A stretch of 64,000 bases of DNA from the NCBI GenBank assembly GCA_934045075.1, contig OW203722.1, positions 3,193,001 to 3,257,000 of the forward strand, given 5' to 3'. The stretch comes from Yponomeuta sedellus (Eukaryota; Arthropoda; Insecta; Lepidoptera; Yponomeutidae). The notes below the pieces were generated by a model. It did no database searches, was not told the origin of the DNA, and was given only the letters and a program-made list of their open reading frames with translations. Of this stretch, positions 43,416 through 53,919 are shown piece after piece. Within the stretch, counting starts at the first letter, position 1. The number at the start of each line of letters is the position of its first letter. The position numbers were made by a program, and so were the translations under genes.

Positions 43416-43928
43416 AATTGAACGAAATTGCTTGAGGTAAAATGTTTTACGTAAAAGGCTTTACGTTCACTTCTGACAGTAAGACCAGCCACGAGTCTTG
43501 CAAGTCTCCACCAATCCAGATTTGGCCCCCGTGGTGGAGTGTAGCCTATACCTATACCTTCCTTAGGGAAGAGACCCGTGCCCCTCGGTGGGGTGATAAT
43601 GGGGTGATGATGATGAGCTTACAAATAGGTCGCCTTAAATAACTGGGTTAACGGCTCTAAATTTAGTTTCTCCGGAGACGCTCGTTCATTATTAGTAAAC
43701 GAGCATTTTCTCGGGCCACGCTACCTTAATTTGTGATTGATAGCTTTGGTAAAGTGTGAGTAACAGAGTAAAGATTCACAGAAGTTCACTAGAAAACTGT
43801 GACTTGGAATGATTGGTCGGGTAGGTTATTAAAACCTACCCAGATATAAAGGTAAAACTACAAAGTATTACTTTTGTACCCGGTCTCCTATACCTCAAAA
43901 TGTACAGTAACATAATAACGTAACATTT

Positions 43929-44368
43929 ACATACAGGCACATACACTCCCTCCGGCCCCACATTAGGATACCCTGTTTCGCGGGAACCAGAAACAGCAAC
44001 ATCACGAACATGTAAACATCCAATACCCAAGGCTTTTTCTTTATGCCCCAGCCGGGGTTCGAACCCGGGACCTCTCGCATAGTAGGCCGATGCGCCGCCG
44101 CTGCGCCACAGAGGGCGTCGAAGTCTACGTCATATTGACCTTTATTTTACATACAGGCACATACACTCCCTCCGGCCCCACATTAGGATACCCTGTTTCG
44201 CGGGAACCAGAAACAGCAACATCACGAACATGTAAACATCCAATACCTAAGGCTTTTTCTTTATGCCCCAGCCGGGGTTCGAACCCGGGACCTCTCGCAT
44301 AGTAGGCCGATGCGCCGCCGCTGCGCCACAGAGGGCGTCGAAGTCTACGTCATATTGACCTTTAATAT
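43929..44368 (-). repeat. 220-bp tandem duplication of a tRNA-like SINE (S5)
   Basis: 43929-44148 and 44149-44368 are nearly identical, with one clear difference in the CAATACCCAAGG/CAATACCTAAGG segment. Each carries, on the minus strand, a tRNA-like unit (CTGTGGCGCAGCGGCGGCGC, GGTCCCGGGTTCGAACCCC). Further S5 copies: 45425-45628 and 63505-63860, both minus. Confidence 0.88.
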
Positions 44369-44597
44369 ATGTTAATAGTGAAGTCACCCGTAAGCGCAAT
44401 TTACGTACACAAATAAATAAAGCGCATGTAAAGTGACATGTGGTGTCGACTGTACAAAACGTTAAGCTTAATTGAAAAAATATTTATATGCGAAAAGGCG
44501 AGTTAAATGCTAAATAGTATTTATTTTCTTTTAAATAGATATTATTATTATTAGCTAAGCTTTGTGGATGTGGAGAGTCGATGGGGTATATAATATT

Positions 44598-44993
44598 GGC
44601 CTTTTTGCATCTACTCAATGAGATGATTTATACAGCGTCCAGTGGTATCTTCACTCACACTAGATGGGTGAAGGGACCACTCCGACGCTGTAGTGCCTGG
44701 GACATGGTTTTATAGATGGTGTAGGCTTGCCCAGCACCTATACATCCCTGACAGCTTAGTCGGCCTAGCCCACAGGAAAGACTAGTCAATACGTGCGGAG
44801 CCAACCAAGCCGCGGGTTTCCTCACGATGTTTTCCTTCACAGTTAGCGTATGGTATTGCGACTACAAATTCGCAAATGTACGTAACTTTGAAATTAAACA
44901 AAGTCATTGGTACATGCCCGCACTCGGGATCGAACCTGGGGCTCTAGCTTGCCAGTCTATGGTTCTACCCACTGAGCTACCACCGCTTGGGGT
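44598..44993 (-). mobile_element. tRNA-like SINE S2, antisense full copy
   Basis: Reverse complement of the 35298 copy, from CATCTACTCAATGAGATGAT to CCCACTGAGCTACCACCGC. Both promoter boxes are intact. Confidence 0.82.
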
Positions 44994-45167
44994 AGTGCCA
45001 GTACAAAAAATGGAGAAATCCAAAAAAAATACGTAGTCCGGGTGATACTCCTAACATTTTATCGCCCAGTTTACGTACTATTTTGCACTTAAATAACATT
45101 ATAATATTATTATTTTTTGCAGCAAAGATACGTTAGGTGGACTTATAAAAAACTTAAATACATAACA

Positions 45168-45441
45168 TAACATTTACATTTTTAAAAACCTATTTAGAGG
45201 CTAAAAATTTCACCCATGCCGGGATTCGAACCCGCAACCTCTGGCTATCCGTGCCAGCGCTCTACCAATTGAGCCAATGGGCGACTCACGGCATCAGTGA
45301 AATTTCGAACCTCTTTACACTATTCTCTGTATTACGTACAAATGGCATGGGTGAAATTTTTAGCCTCTAAATAGGTTTTTAAATTTGTTCCTTAGCACGG
45401 GTTAGTGCATTGAAATAAAAATAGTATAATAACATTTACAT
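45168..45441 (-). mobile_element. foldback tRNA-like SINE with 12-bp TSD
   Basis: TAACATTTACAT at 45168-45179 and 45430-45441. The left part is an antisense copy from TTAAAAACCTATTTAGAGG to GTATTACGTAC. It is then fused to a sense 3' part (GGCATGGGTG... to GCATTGAAATAAAAATAG). The inverted and sense parts overlap by about 40 bases of SINE sequence. Confidence 0.85.
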
Positions 45442-45628
45442 ACAAGCACATACATAGCCTTTGGCCCCACACTACGATACCCTGTGTCGTGGGAACCAGA
45501 AACAACGACACATCACAAACATGTAAACATCCAAGACCTGGGGTTTTTTTTGTTCCCAGCCGGGATTCGCACCCGGGACCTCTTGCATGGTAGGCAAACG
45601 CGCTACTGCTACGCCACAGAGGTCGTTA
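45425..45628 (-). repeat. tRNA-like SINE S5 copy
   Basis: TTTGGCCCCACACTACGATA, CGTGGGAACCAGAAACAACG, and on the minus strand CTGTGGCGTAGCAGTAGCGC and a GGGTGCGAATCCCGG box. Confidence 0.7.
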
Positions 45629-45674
45629 ATATAATTATAATACAATATTATACTTAAATATTTATTTATGTGAG

Positions 45675-45775
45675 TGGAAGGGTTGGTAAGGGTCGTCCCA
45701 GGCGGACATACATTGACCAGATAGGGGATGTATTAGCAAAAGGAACGTTAAAAGTACCCGGAACCGGCGTGCGTG
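45675..45775 (+). pseudogene. LINE C-terminal remnant, short
   Basis: Reads [20 protein letters not shown] in one frame, then the start of the basic segment. Same tail as 56736-56960 (minus). Confidence 0.55.
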
Positions 45776-46144
45776 CATGCAACGACACCTATTTGTATTG
45801 TTTTTCTCTCACAGTACACTTGTTTTAGAGTATTTTAGTACATTTCAATCGGACAAAGTATTATATTGGTTTGAAGTTATTAAATCCTTTATTATTTGAG
45901 TCACAAACACTTGTACTATATCACTGTTGCTTGCTTAATACACAGTCAATGTTTTTGTTTTGATTTACGGCTATTGTATATTTAATTAGATTAACCTTTA
46001 AAAGTTAAAATTACTTTGCTGAATTCCGCCAAAAATCCCACAAGCATCATGCGGTTAGCTAATGCACCGCCCTCCCTCCCACTTTTTCAAGCAGAAGCAA
46101 GACACGAACACACCACCACCAACACCAATACTTGTGTGAGAAAA

Positions 46145-46195
46145 CACGCGACGCGTTTCGCCTCTTACACGAGGCATCCTCAGGCTCCCAAATGC
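46145..46195 (-). ncRNA. hammerhead-ribozyme-like core near Penelope remnant
   Basis: On the minus strand CTGAGGA (46177-46183, fits CUGANGA) is followed by a GCCTC/GAGGC stem (stem II) and GAAAC (46155-46159), in the order of a hammerhead catalytic core. Hammerhead motifs are known in the terminal repeats of Penelope-like elements. I do not see a convincing stem I partner, and the nucleotide at the expected cleavage position reads G, so this copy may be inactive. Confidence 0.5.
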
Positions 46196-46297
46196 AAGTG
46201 ACCGTCTCCGCAAAAACGCTCCGTATTTATATCCGCCCCTTCCCCCGATGACGCGATGTAACCGTTAAACTGGTGACCGTTAAACCGTTTCAACCGC

Positions 46298-46609
46298 CTA
46301 TGGGCTATTATTGTTTTGTGCAAATATATCGATTAATGGGGAAATAGAGGAGCTGCCCACCTGTTCATTCAGCATTGTAAACAACCTATCCCTAGATAAT
46401 TTGGAAATTTCCAGCTGTTCAAGTATAGACAATCTCAACCCTTTACTGCAGGTGTGTAAAATTTCCAAATTATGGTTATTATTAAGTACATGACCCGTAT
46501 CCAAAAGGTGTTTGGCAAAATGAGATTTATCCGGATGATTGTTTCGGAAAGCCGCCACATGCTCCCTATACCGAGTTATAAAACTCCTCCTAATTAGATT
46601 AAGCTTCAA
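46298..46609 (-). pseudogene. Penelope-like element, C-terminal endonuclease remnant
   Basis: A 103-codon frame with RSFITRYREHVAAF, KSHFAKHLLDTGH and a LRLSILEQLEI segment. This is the arrangement of the C-terminal half of a GIY-YIG-type endonuclease as found at the end of Penelope-like reverse transcriptases, with the Arg/Tyr-rich helix, an xFAxHL block and a conserved Glu. The N-terminal GIY-YIG motif and all of the RT are missing (5' truncation near 46620). The 3' flank carries the hammerhead-like core at 46145-46195, as expected for the element's terminal repeat. Confidence 0.65.
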
Positions 46610-46624
46610 TCGTTACTTGGTAAA

Positions 46625-47080
46625 CACGTTAGGTCGAGGCGATGGTGGCGCCCTCTCGTCTCATGTATGTATCTATTTATTGCAACCTAAATACAAATAA
46701 GAAATTACTTATATGGGTTCCCTAATAACATTAACCAGCTATGTTGTGCAAATTTTGATTGCCTTGTTTCTATCAATTCACGAGACAATGATTTTTATTG
46801 GAACATGAATTAAATATCAACCAGTCTCTTCAGCCGATTTTGTTCTGACAGAATCATGAATTTCGCTTTGTCAATTATTCAACAATTTGAAGTACAGTTC
46901 TTCAGGATTGGGTATAAGATGCCTTATATGTATAAGATAAATAGACAGCACATTCTGTCAAACAGACTCTTTATGCGATATATTTCTCAAAGAATAATGA
47001 GACACAACGATACGAGTACTTAACTATTCGCTTAGTGAGATTGTAAAGTAAAGTATTTATTGATTGTACAAACATAATAA
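46625..47080. other. AT-rich intergenic sequence, no clear feature
   Basis: Nothing supportable. A 60-base scrap with both tail pieces of the tRNA-like SINE but no body follows at 47090-47150. Confidence 0.4.
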
Positions 47081-47379
47081 TACAATATTAAAAACCTATG
47101 TAGAGGCTAATTTTTTTTAGATTGTCCTTAACACGGGTTAGTGCAAATAAAAAAAAGAATATAATATTGGTACATTTGTAGTGATGGTGACTTATTTTAA
47201 CGTACAATAATACAAAAGTTTCCAGAGGTCCCCAAACTAGGCAAGGCCTATGTCTTGGGGAACCACTTACAATTAAAAATAAATAAAAATCTGTAACATA
47301 AAAACTTATATAATCTGACAATCAAAGTAAAACTCAAAACAGACAGCTTGTGGGTCAGACAATAATAATAATAAATTTT

Positions 47380-47605
47380 CATGGACATATTACACAGATC
47401 TTGTTAGCCCTATACTAAGTACAACTAAATGACTTGTGTTATAGGTGCTAACTCGATAATATATTTAATACAATAAATATGTAGATAACATCCAAGACCC
47501 GAGACAAACTTGAAAAGTTTGTTTCCTAGTATGACCCGGCCGGGGAGCGAACCCGAACCTTCGGTTCTAAAGTTAGCGTGCCAAACCGCTGCGCCACCGA
47601 GGCCG
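47380..47605 (-). repeat. tRNA-like SINE S4 copy
   Basis: TGGACATATTACACAGATCT to the head on the minus strand (GCCTCGGTGGCGCAGCGGTT). The B-box region is mutated (GGTTCGCTCCCCGGCC). Confidence 0.72.
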
Positions 47606-48059
47606 GCGTTACAATTAATTAATGCTTACTTATAATGAGACCATTACCTTATACAATATAATTACATATATAAATATATAACTTGATATATAACTTACTT
47701 AGATTTAAGAAATCATGGCTGTATTCTTTTTTCTGGTTGCGCAACAAAGTGTTCTCTATCTATCTATCTATATATGTATATATAAAAGGAGCTAATTTTT
47801 CAATTCAGAAACCGGCGATAAATTTAAATATCATTTTTATAGCAAGTAAACTCTCTGCAACATGAAGATTCCGGTGACTTTTCCCCGCAGAACTATGAGT
47901 AAAAAATTTCTCAAGCATTTGGCAGGTTAATTAAGCAGTACATCCGTCTTAATCGGGGTTTTTACTCAATTAGGGAAAAGGGAAGTGAGAAAAGCCATTA
48001 ATAGAAGGCATCAAAAGTTTGGTTAGACTCAAGGTGTAACGGTGCGAACCTCTTTGTTA

Positions 48060-48290
48060 TCAACCCTTGTATGTCCCCACTGCTGGGGCACGGGTCTCTT
48101 CCTGCATCGCAGGAAGGTTAGGCCATACTCCACCACGGGGACCAAGTCCGGGTTGGTGGACGATTGTAAGACAGTCAGAAGTTATCAAGCCGCCCATAAG
48201 GCCTCTGACATGGCTTAACGACTGCCATTATATGACAGCCGGCACCAACGGCTTAGCGTGCCTTGCGAAGCACGGAAACGCTCGGAAAAC
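48060..48290 (-). repeat. 5S-derived SINE, 3' two thirds
   Basis: Full 3' end (TATGTCCCCACTGCTGGGGC) and body to CACGGAAACGCTCGGAAAAC. The 5S-like head is missing, and a short stretch in the AAGACAGTCAGAAG region is deleted. Confidence 0.78.
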
Positions 48291-48475
48291 CTCTTTACAC
48301 CATTCTTTATATTTCTTTTTCTATCTATCCTTTGCAATATTTAAATTAGTATGTCACACATTTCGAAAATTCGCTTATCTTTCATCATTACTACTTTACT
48401 CATCGACCAGATCTGACTATTTACCTGCTTATCCGTTTTTATCCAGTTTTTCTGTTCTTATCATAAAATAACGGT

Positions 48476-48685
48476 ACCTATCTACAATATCAACAAATAC
48501 AATACAGTATCTACTGTACGTAATACAGAGAATATTGTAAAGAGGTTCGAAATTTCACTGATGTCGTGAGTCGCCCATTGGCTCAATTGGTAGAGCGCTG
48601 GTACGGATAGCCAGAGGTTGCGGGTTCGAATCCCGGCATGGGTGAAATTTTTAGCCTCTAAATAGGTTTTTAAACCTATCTACAA
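48476..48685 (+). mobile_element. tRNA-Lys-like SINE with 12-bp TSD
   Basis: ACCTATCTACAA at 48476-48487 and 48674-48685. The tRNA-like part 48573-48644 can form the D, T and most of the acceptor arm (GCCCAT/ATGGGT). It ends at GGTTTTTAA with no tail, the same terminus used by the foldback copies. Confidence 0.75.
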
Positions 48686-48767
48686 ATAAAGCAACAATTG
48701 AAGTCGTTCCAGTATTTATTACTTATAAAAGTTATACAACATTACAAGGTGACTATTTGAAAAGAGC

Positions 48768-48960
48768 TGCGGTACCGGAGCGATAGAATGGCGGCGTTTC
48801 AATCATGAGGTCGTGTGTTCAAATTACGGCGTGTACCAATGTTTTTTTTCTAAGTCACGTATATTTGTGAGGCTATAGTAGCAATATCACCCGTGAAGGA
48901 AAGCATAGTGAGGAAACCCTAGTACCTATCTGAAATGTTGACATACCTCAGCGCTTGCTG
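48768..48960 (+). repeat. diverged tRNA-like SINE
   Basis: ACCGGAGCGATAGAATGGCG head, GTGTGTTCAAATTACGG box, then GTGAAGGAAAGCATAGTGAG and TACCTCAGCGCTTG shared with S3 bodies. Confidence 0.5.
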
Positions 48961-49404
48961 CGTATAAATTTAATTTAAAAATTCTTCATTTCAAAAAACA
49001 TGGGGTCTGTACAAAGGCGATCTTGATACTAACAAGTATTTTCTTCCAGCTAACCTGAACCATAAAGGTCCAACTTTGATGCAAAGTGCGGAAATTTCAG
49101 GTCTGACTAGTGACAATTTGAATTTAGCAGTAGTGTAAAGGAAATAATGTTTTCTGAAGGTGTCAAGTTTTTATTCGACGTGTCAATGAAATAGTTATGT
49201 TTTTATTGTATCGTAGACCCGGTTTTCGCTTACCATCAGGCGTGACTGAGCCAAGTGTCACCTGTCTTACTTAAAAAAAATAAAAATGTGCAGTCGAGAA
49301 GAGATAGGGGCTTATTTCATACTACAATTCATGATTTTCTATCACAATTCGATGTACCTACTATGGAAAGTCGATTAACATTGCATCTACGTAACAAGAT
49401 GCTT

Positions 49405-49680
49405 GAAGCGCTCGTGGCCTTGTCGAACCGTCGGTCAGGATGGATATCCGTCCTGTGACTACCGCTAGTGGCATTTTTCCGTGCGCTTCCGTGCTTCGCA
49501 AGGCGCGTTAATCCGTTGGAGTCAGAGGCCTTATAACTTCTTGATAACTTCCGACAGTAAGGCGCACGGCTGTCTTACAATCCTCCACCAATCCGGAATT
49601 AGCCCCCTTGGTGGAGTATGGCCTATACCATCCTTAGGGAAGAGACCCGTGCCCCTCGGTGGGGACATAATGGGTTGATG
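49405..49680 (+). repeat. 5S-derived SINE, head deleted in part
   Basis: GAAGCGCTCGTGGCCTTGTC start, a deletion across the 5S box region, then body and 3' end with GAAGAGACCCGTGCCCCTCG. Confidence 0.75.
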
Positions 49681-49684
49681 ATCA

Positions 49685-49870
49685 ATGAGATGCTTTAAAG
49701 AGCGTCCAGTGGCACCTCCACTCACACTGGATAGGTGAAAAAACCACTCGGACGCTGCCGTGCCAGGGTCATTGTTTTTTAAATGGTATATAGCCTTGCC
49801 GAGCACCTTTATCATCGTGACAGCTGAGTTGGCCTATCCCACAGGAAAGACAAGTCAATACTTGTGGAGC
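49685..49870 (-). repeat. SINE S2, 3' half
   Basis: AGAGCGTCCAGTGGCACCTC to CCCACAGGAAAGACAAGTCA, matching the distal body of S2 on the minus strand, with several changes. Confidence 0.65.
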
Positions 49871-49937
49871 CAAACAAGTTGCAAAGTCGATTAACCTTCA
49901 GATTAATAAGTAGACTCTGCTACGCAATCTACATCGA

Positions 49938-50041
49938 ATTATTCATTTGAATCTGGATAAATTTGCTTCATTTTTTTGTCGGAAAAGACTGGTTGAACTC
50001 TACCGACAAAAAAATGAAGCAAATTTATTTAAATGAATAAT
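49938..50041. repeat. foldback repeat, ~40-bp arms
   Basis: ATTATTCATTT...GCTTCATTTTTTTGTCGG (49938-49982) pairs with 50003-50041, with one 6-base bulge, across a 20-base spacer. TGTCGG/CCGACA inner ends resemble the GTCGGA foldback family. Confidence 0.8.
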
Positions 50042-50365
50042 GTTGGCTATTAATAGTTTTATATACCTTTGTTGTACGTAGATACTTTTATTTTAATGGT
50101 GGTTTTGAAAATATAATTTAGTTGTCACAAAACTGTCTTTTAAATAACATTGGTGTCAGAAGTGGGATGTCCTGCGTTGCCATGTGCGAAAAATCGCTTT
50201 ACTAACCGCCGCCAAAAATATGGTGGGTACACCGTCATGGCATCATGTTGGCGATTAATACTTTACCTTGACCTTGTATATCTTTTTGTATATACGAGTA
50301 GATAAATTTTCTTGTAATCCTGAAAATACAATTTAGTTTTCACGGAACCGTTTTTTAAATAAAAA
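50041..50365 (+). mobile_element. candidate TRIM-like LTR element
   Basis: A 109-bp segment TGTTGGCTATTAATA...TTTTAAATAACA (50041-50149) is followed by TGGTGTCAGAAGTGGGAT (50151-50168), a classic tRNA-Leu primer-binding site. About 96 bp later a diverged direct copy starts TGTTGGCGATTAATACTTTA (50246) and ends near TTTTTTAAATAAAA (50362). LTR, primer site, no coding interior and a second LTR is the plan of a terminal-repeat retrotransposon in miniature. No clear purine tract or target duplication. Confidence 0.5.
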
Positions 50366-51328
50366 GTTAAGTGTAGAACTTGCGAAAGTTTTAGTAGGTA
50401 CCTCGAATTGTTATATATAACAAACTCCTATTGTGGTTTTATGAACTCGGTCCAGCCGTGAGTAACCAAGATATTATACAGTAGTCGTGAGCAGCTTATA
50501 TCCGTCTCGTTCAGAGAACTGGCCCTCTTCTCAGAGTTAGAGATGCGTGCTCACCGCAGATTTGCGATTCATAAAAACCTCAGACACGCTGGATTAGTTT
50601 TATACGTATTTTACTGTCCTATAGGACACTAGATAAGAAATAAAACGACCCAAATATTTTTATTTTCGGAAATTCGATGATATTCATTCATAATTTTCTG
50701 TTCGATTTTCATTTTATTCTAAAAAGACGTAACCGCCAACTGACGTCACACACACACACTAGCCGCCTTATTAAAAACCATTAATAAGGCGGCTAGTGTG
50801 GGAATTAAGGAAAGGAAAAGTAATTTCTCCGACATGACATTTGAATGGAATTGAAAATGATACTGTCATATCATTCAACGTCATATTAGGCAACGGTACC
50901 TCTTCATTTCACCGTGTGTGACGTCATCATCACACAATTTTTGTTTTTTATATATTTTCTCTAAAATTAAGAAATAATAAAAATTCTAAATATTTTTTTC
51001 GTAATAAAGATAGCAAAATTAAGAAACGGTATTTTTAGTTTTGCGCGTTTTAAAATATGAAATGTTGTCAATTATCAAGAATAGTGCTATAATGCAATTT
51101 CTAAGGAACAATTTTTGAAACGATTTGGTATATCAGGTTCTTAAGTGGAAAATTCCTTTAGGCGCATTTGCGGTCTTTTCGAATAGTTGAACGAAACTGA
51201 ACCTGCGTGTTCGGGTCGGTGACGCTGAATCGGGTATTCTCGGCTACAGTCGATCGGTGACGATTTTACTTTTATCGCGGGGTCAAAATCCCTGTTTAGC
51301 CGACTGTAAGGGCGCCCAAGAGCGTGTA
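50366..51328. other. AT-rich intergenic sequence with one hairpin
   Basis: A perfect 20-bp-arm hairpin lies at 50755-50774/50781-50800 (CACACTAGCCGCCTTATTAA). Otherwise no feature that I can support. Confidence 0.5.
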
Positions 51329-51603
51329 ATGTATGTATGTATGTATGTATGTATGTATGTATGTATGTATGTATGTATGTATGTATGTATGTATGTATGT
51401 ATGTATGTATGTATGTATGTATGTATGTATGTATGTATGTATGTATGTATGTATGTATGTATGTATGTATGTATGTATGTATGTATGTATGTATGTATGT
51501 ATGTATGTATGTATGTATGTATGTATGTATGTATGTATGTATGTATGTATGTATGTATGTATGTATGTATGTATGTATGTATGTATGTATGTATGTATGT
51601 ATG
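51329..51603. repeat. (ATGT)n microsatellite, 275 bp
   Basis: About 68 uninterrupted units of ATGT. The long frames across it (Met-Tyr-Val-Cys or His-Thr-Tyr-Ile repeats) are translation artefacts. Confidence 0.98.
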
Positions 51604-51740
51604 CACATTTTGACAAATAATATTTCAATCGATTCGCTGTGATCAGTTAGGAAAAAAAAAACTAGTTAAACAAAAGTAAAAAAAAAAATTAATAATAACT
51701 ATGCCGAACTAGCAAATTATCTTTTTTCTCTGTGCTACTA

Positions 51741-51808
51741 GGAGTTACAGTGTTGAATTTGGGGCCCACCTAGGCCCAGGTGGGCCCCAAATTCAACACT
51801 GTAACTCC
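51741..51808. repeat. perfect palindrome, 31-bp arms
   Basis: Arms 51741-51771 and 51778-51808 are exact reverse complements with a 6-base centre AGGCCC. The inner arm GGGGCCCACCT is GC-rich. No other copy in the window. Confidence 0.92.
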
Positions 51809-52295
51809 TTCTCTAATCTCGCGTTCTTAGTAAGCAATGCTCAGCAGTCGCGTTTATGGTATTTTTTTATAACAGATCTTGTGGTAAATCTGCACAAACT
51901 ACGGAGCATCGTTTTTAAAACAAATTTTTGTACTACCTACTTCACAGAATGACTATGACGCAGCCTGCCGCAACTATGCTTTAATGATCAATCATGCAAA
52001 ACGCTTCACTTGCCCGGCACGACCTCAGTATCTGGAACAAGGCTCCAATGCTCTTTCAATGGAAACCCCATGATCCACGTCATCCGCTCCGTCATCATCT
52101 CACACTGACGATCGAGCAAAAAGTCATTCTGTTGGCACTGAGTGGCCATTGTCAGTGTTGTTGTTACATAATTAACGTCATTTAGTTTTATTGGGAAGCG
52201 AAGGTAAGTGAGTAAGTAGGTACAATACGGCCCGAAGGCAGCGGTTTACATTTTACATTGTACGTCGACATTCAGCAAACAGAATGTAAGTTCCT

Positions 52296-52530
52296 GCCTG
52301 TACGTAGTACAGAGAGTATTGCATAGAGGTTCGAGATTTCACCGATGCCGGTAAGTCGCCCATTAGCTCAGTTCGGAGAGCGCTGGCACGGTTAGCCAGC
52401 CGGCATGGGTGGATTTTTAGCCTTCTTTTGTTTTTTTAATGCACTAATCCGTGCTAACGACAATTTTAGAAACCTATTTAGAGGCGTAAAAATCCCGGCG
52501 TGGGTGGAATTTTTAGCCTCTAAATAGGTT
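52296..52530 (+). repeat. tRNA-Lys-like SINE, rearranged copy
   Basis: Leader GTACGTAGTACAGAGAGTAT, a body lacking the B-box region, an inverted tail (AATGCACTAATCCGTGCTAA) and a second sense 3' piece. A degraded foldback form. Confidence 0.65.
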
Positions 52531-52914
52531 CATAAGGATATTTTCGTTCACGTTAGTAAGTGATTTTGCATACGAAATTATCGACTTAACCAGTTGTCTC
52601 GAGTTAAATGAGCTAACCCGGGCTCACGCAAGTGGGCCTTAGAGTGGATAAGGTTCCTTAGTAAAAAACGTCCGCGTTATACGATACGACAGTTGGCGTA
52701 TTTCAGCAAAATTCTGCAGAAAAAGTGCGACTGTGGACCTCAGTATCTCCTAAGCCGTGTATTTCCCAGGCGACCTTGGAAAAAAAATGATCGTAACTCG
52801 ACATCCTCAGCCTGGAAATTGTATCCGTATTACGTTTGTTGAGTAACGATAAATATTCCAACCTATATTTTTCTTTCGGGCTTCCAGTGAATGTGAATAT
52901 GAAGAGGTCGTGGC

Positions 52915-53105
52915 CTAGTGAAGCGCTCGTGGCCAAGTAGAACCGAGTGATGGGAATCGATCGCTTGAGTTAAGCAACAACAGGCGCGGTCAAGTGCAGG
53001 ATGTAGGACCGTCCCGTGACTACCGCTAGCAGCATTTTTGCGAGCGCTTCAGTGATTCGCAAGGCATGTTAAGCCGTTGGCGCCAGCTGTAATGTAATGG
53101 CAGTA
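52915..53105 (+). repeat. 5S-derived SINE, 5' half
   Basis: GAAGCGCTCGTGGCCAAGTA, GTTAAGCAACAACAGGCGCG and the body to TGTAATGTAATGGCAGTA. It is directly joined to an S3 copy (53110-53230). Confidence 0.8.
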
Positions 53106-53109
53106 TGGC

Positions 53110-53230
53110 TCATCGTGAGGAAACCTGAGCGTGTAAGGTGTTCACGTACCCCAGCGCTTAAAATTACCAATCTGCGGTGGGCACACGTATTTACTAAGCC
53201 CACATTTCGTCTCTGAGAGGCTACACATTT
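53110..53230 (+). repeat. SINE S3 copy
   Basis: ATCGTGAGGAAACCTGAGCG, AGCGCTTAAAATTACCAATC, GGTGGGCACACGTATTTA; the 3' end is missing. Confidence 0.6.
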
Positions 53231-53443
53231 CTTGTGTGGGAACTCCCCTTATTCAATTTTATTTTGTTTTATTCTAAAGGAAAACTTACAGCTAAGTTTA
53301 TCAAAATACAAATTTTTTTTAAAAAACGAATAGTTCATTTGTTGTTGGGCAATCCGCTATACATTACCCTACGAAAATGTTAACTGGCTACCTATTACAG
53401 TTCCAGTGAAAAAGTTCAATATAATAATAAAAGTAATTTAGTA

Positions 53444-53600
53444 GACGACCTCGGTGGCACAGCGGTTTGGCACGCTGAATGTAAAACCGAAGGTCGGGTT
53501 CGATCCCCGGCCGGGTTAAACTAGGAATAAACTTTTCTAGTTTGTCTTGGGTCTTGGATGTTATCTATGTATTTATTTTATTAAATCAATCGTCGAGTTA
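53444..53600 (+). repeat. tRNA-like SINE S4, sense copy
   Basis: GACCTCGGTGGCACAGCGGT, GGGTTCGATCCCCGGCCGGG, then the body to AATCAATCGTCGAGTTA. 3'-truncated. Confidence 0.75.
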
Positions 53601-53681
53601 GGTAAGAAGTCCCTAAGGCGCTCATCATAAGCGACGACGCGGTGACGGAGCGCGTACCGCGTCCTCAAATAGTTTCTAAAT

Positions 53682-53810
53682 TTTTAAAATCCTATTTAGA
53701 GTCTAAAAATTTCACCCATGCCGGGATTTGAACCCGCGACCTCTGGCTATCCGTGCCAGCGCTCTTTCCAACTGAGCTAACGGGCCACTTACCGGCGTTA
53801 CGTACATTTA
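53682..53810 (-). repeat. tRNA-Lys-like SINE, antisense copy
   Basis: Starts at AAAATCCTATTTAGAGTC, has both boxes (GGGATTTGAACCCGC, CAACTGAGCTAACGGGCC) and stops within the leader. Confidence 0.75.
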
Positions 53811-53919
53811 CCTAAAGTCCTAAACTACTTACCTAAACTACTACAGTCACAAAAATAAATTGTTATTACCCACCTCTCAAATGCAATTACTCTACTCTCT
53901 TCCAGTACATTAGTAATTG

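Noticed and set aside
44041..44113. Minus-strand tRNA gene
   Set aside because: The box B region is good, but the acceptor stem has mismatches and the anticodon arm does not fold. The sequence repeats as part of SINE S5.
43929..44368. CRISPR-like repeats
   Set aside because: Two long direct repeats, no short regular repeat-spacer pattern, and the setting is a eukaryotic genome.
48573..48644. Cloverleaf-capable sequence as a real tRNA gene
   Set aside because: It is one of about a dozen similar copies with flanking SINE leader and tail, and the anticodon loop lacks U33. It is a tRNA-derived SINE head. The same applies to 2740-2811 and 63688-63759.
51141..51642. Six overlapping frames of 95-155 codons on both strands
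   Set aside because: They are translations of the ATGT microsatellite and have no protein-like complexity.
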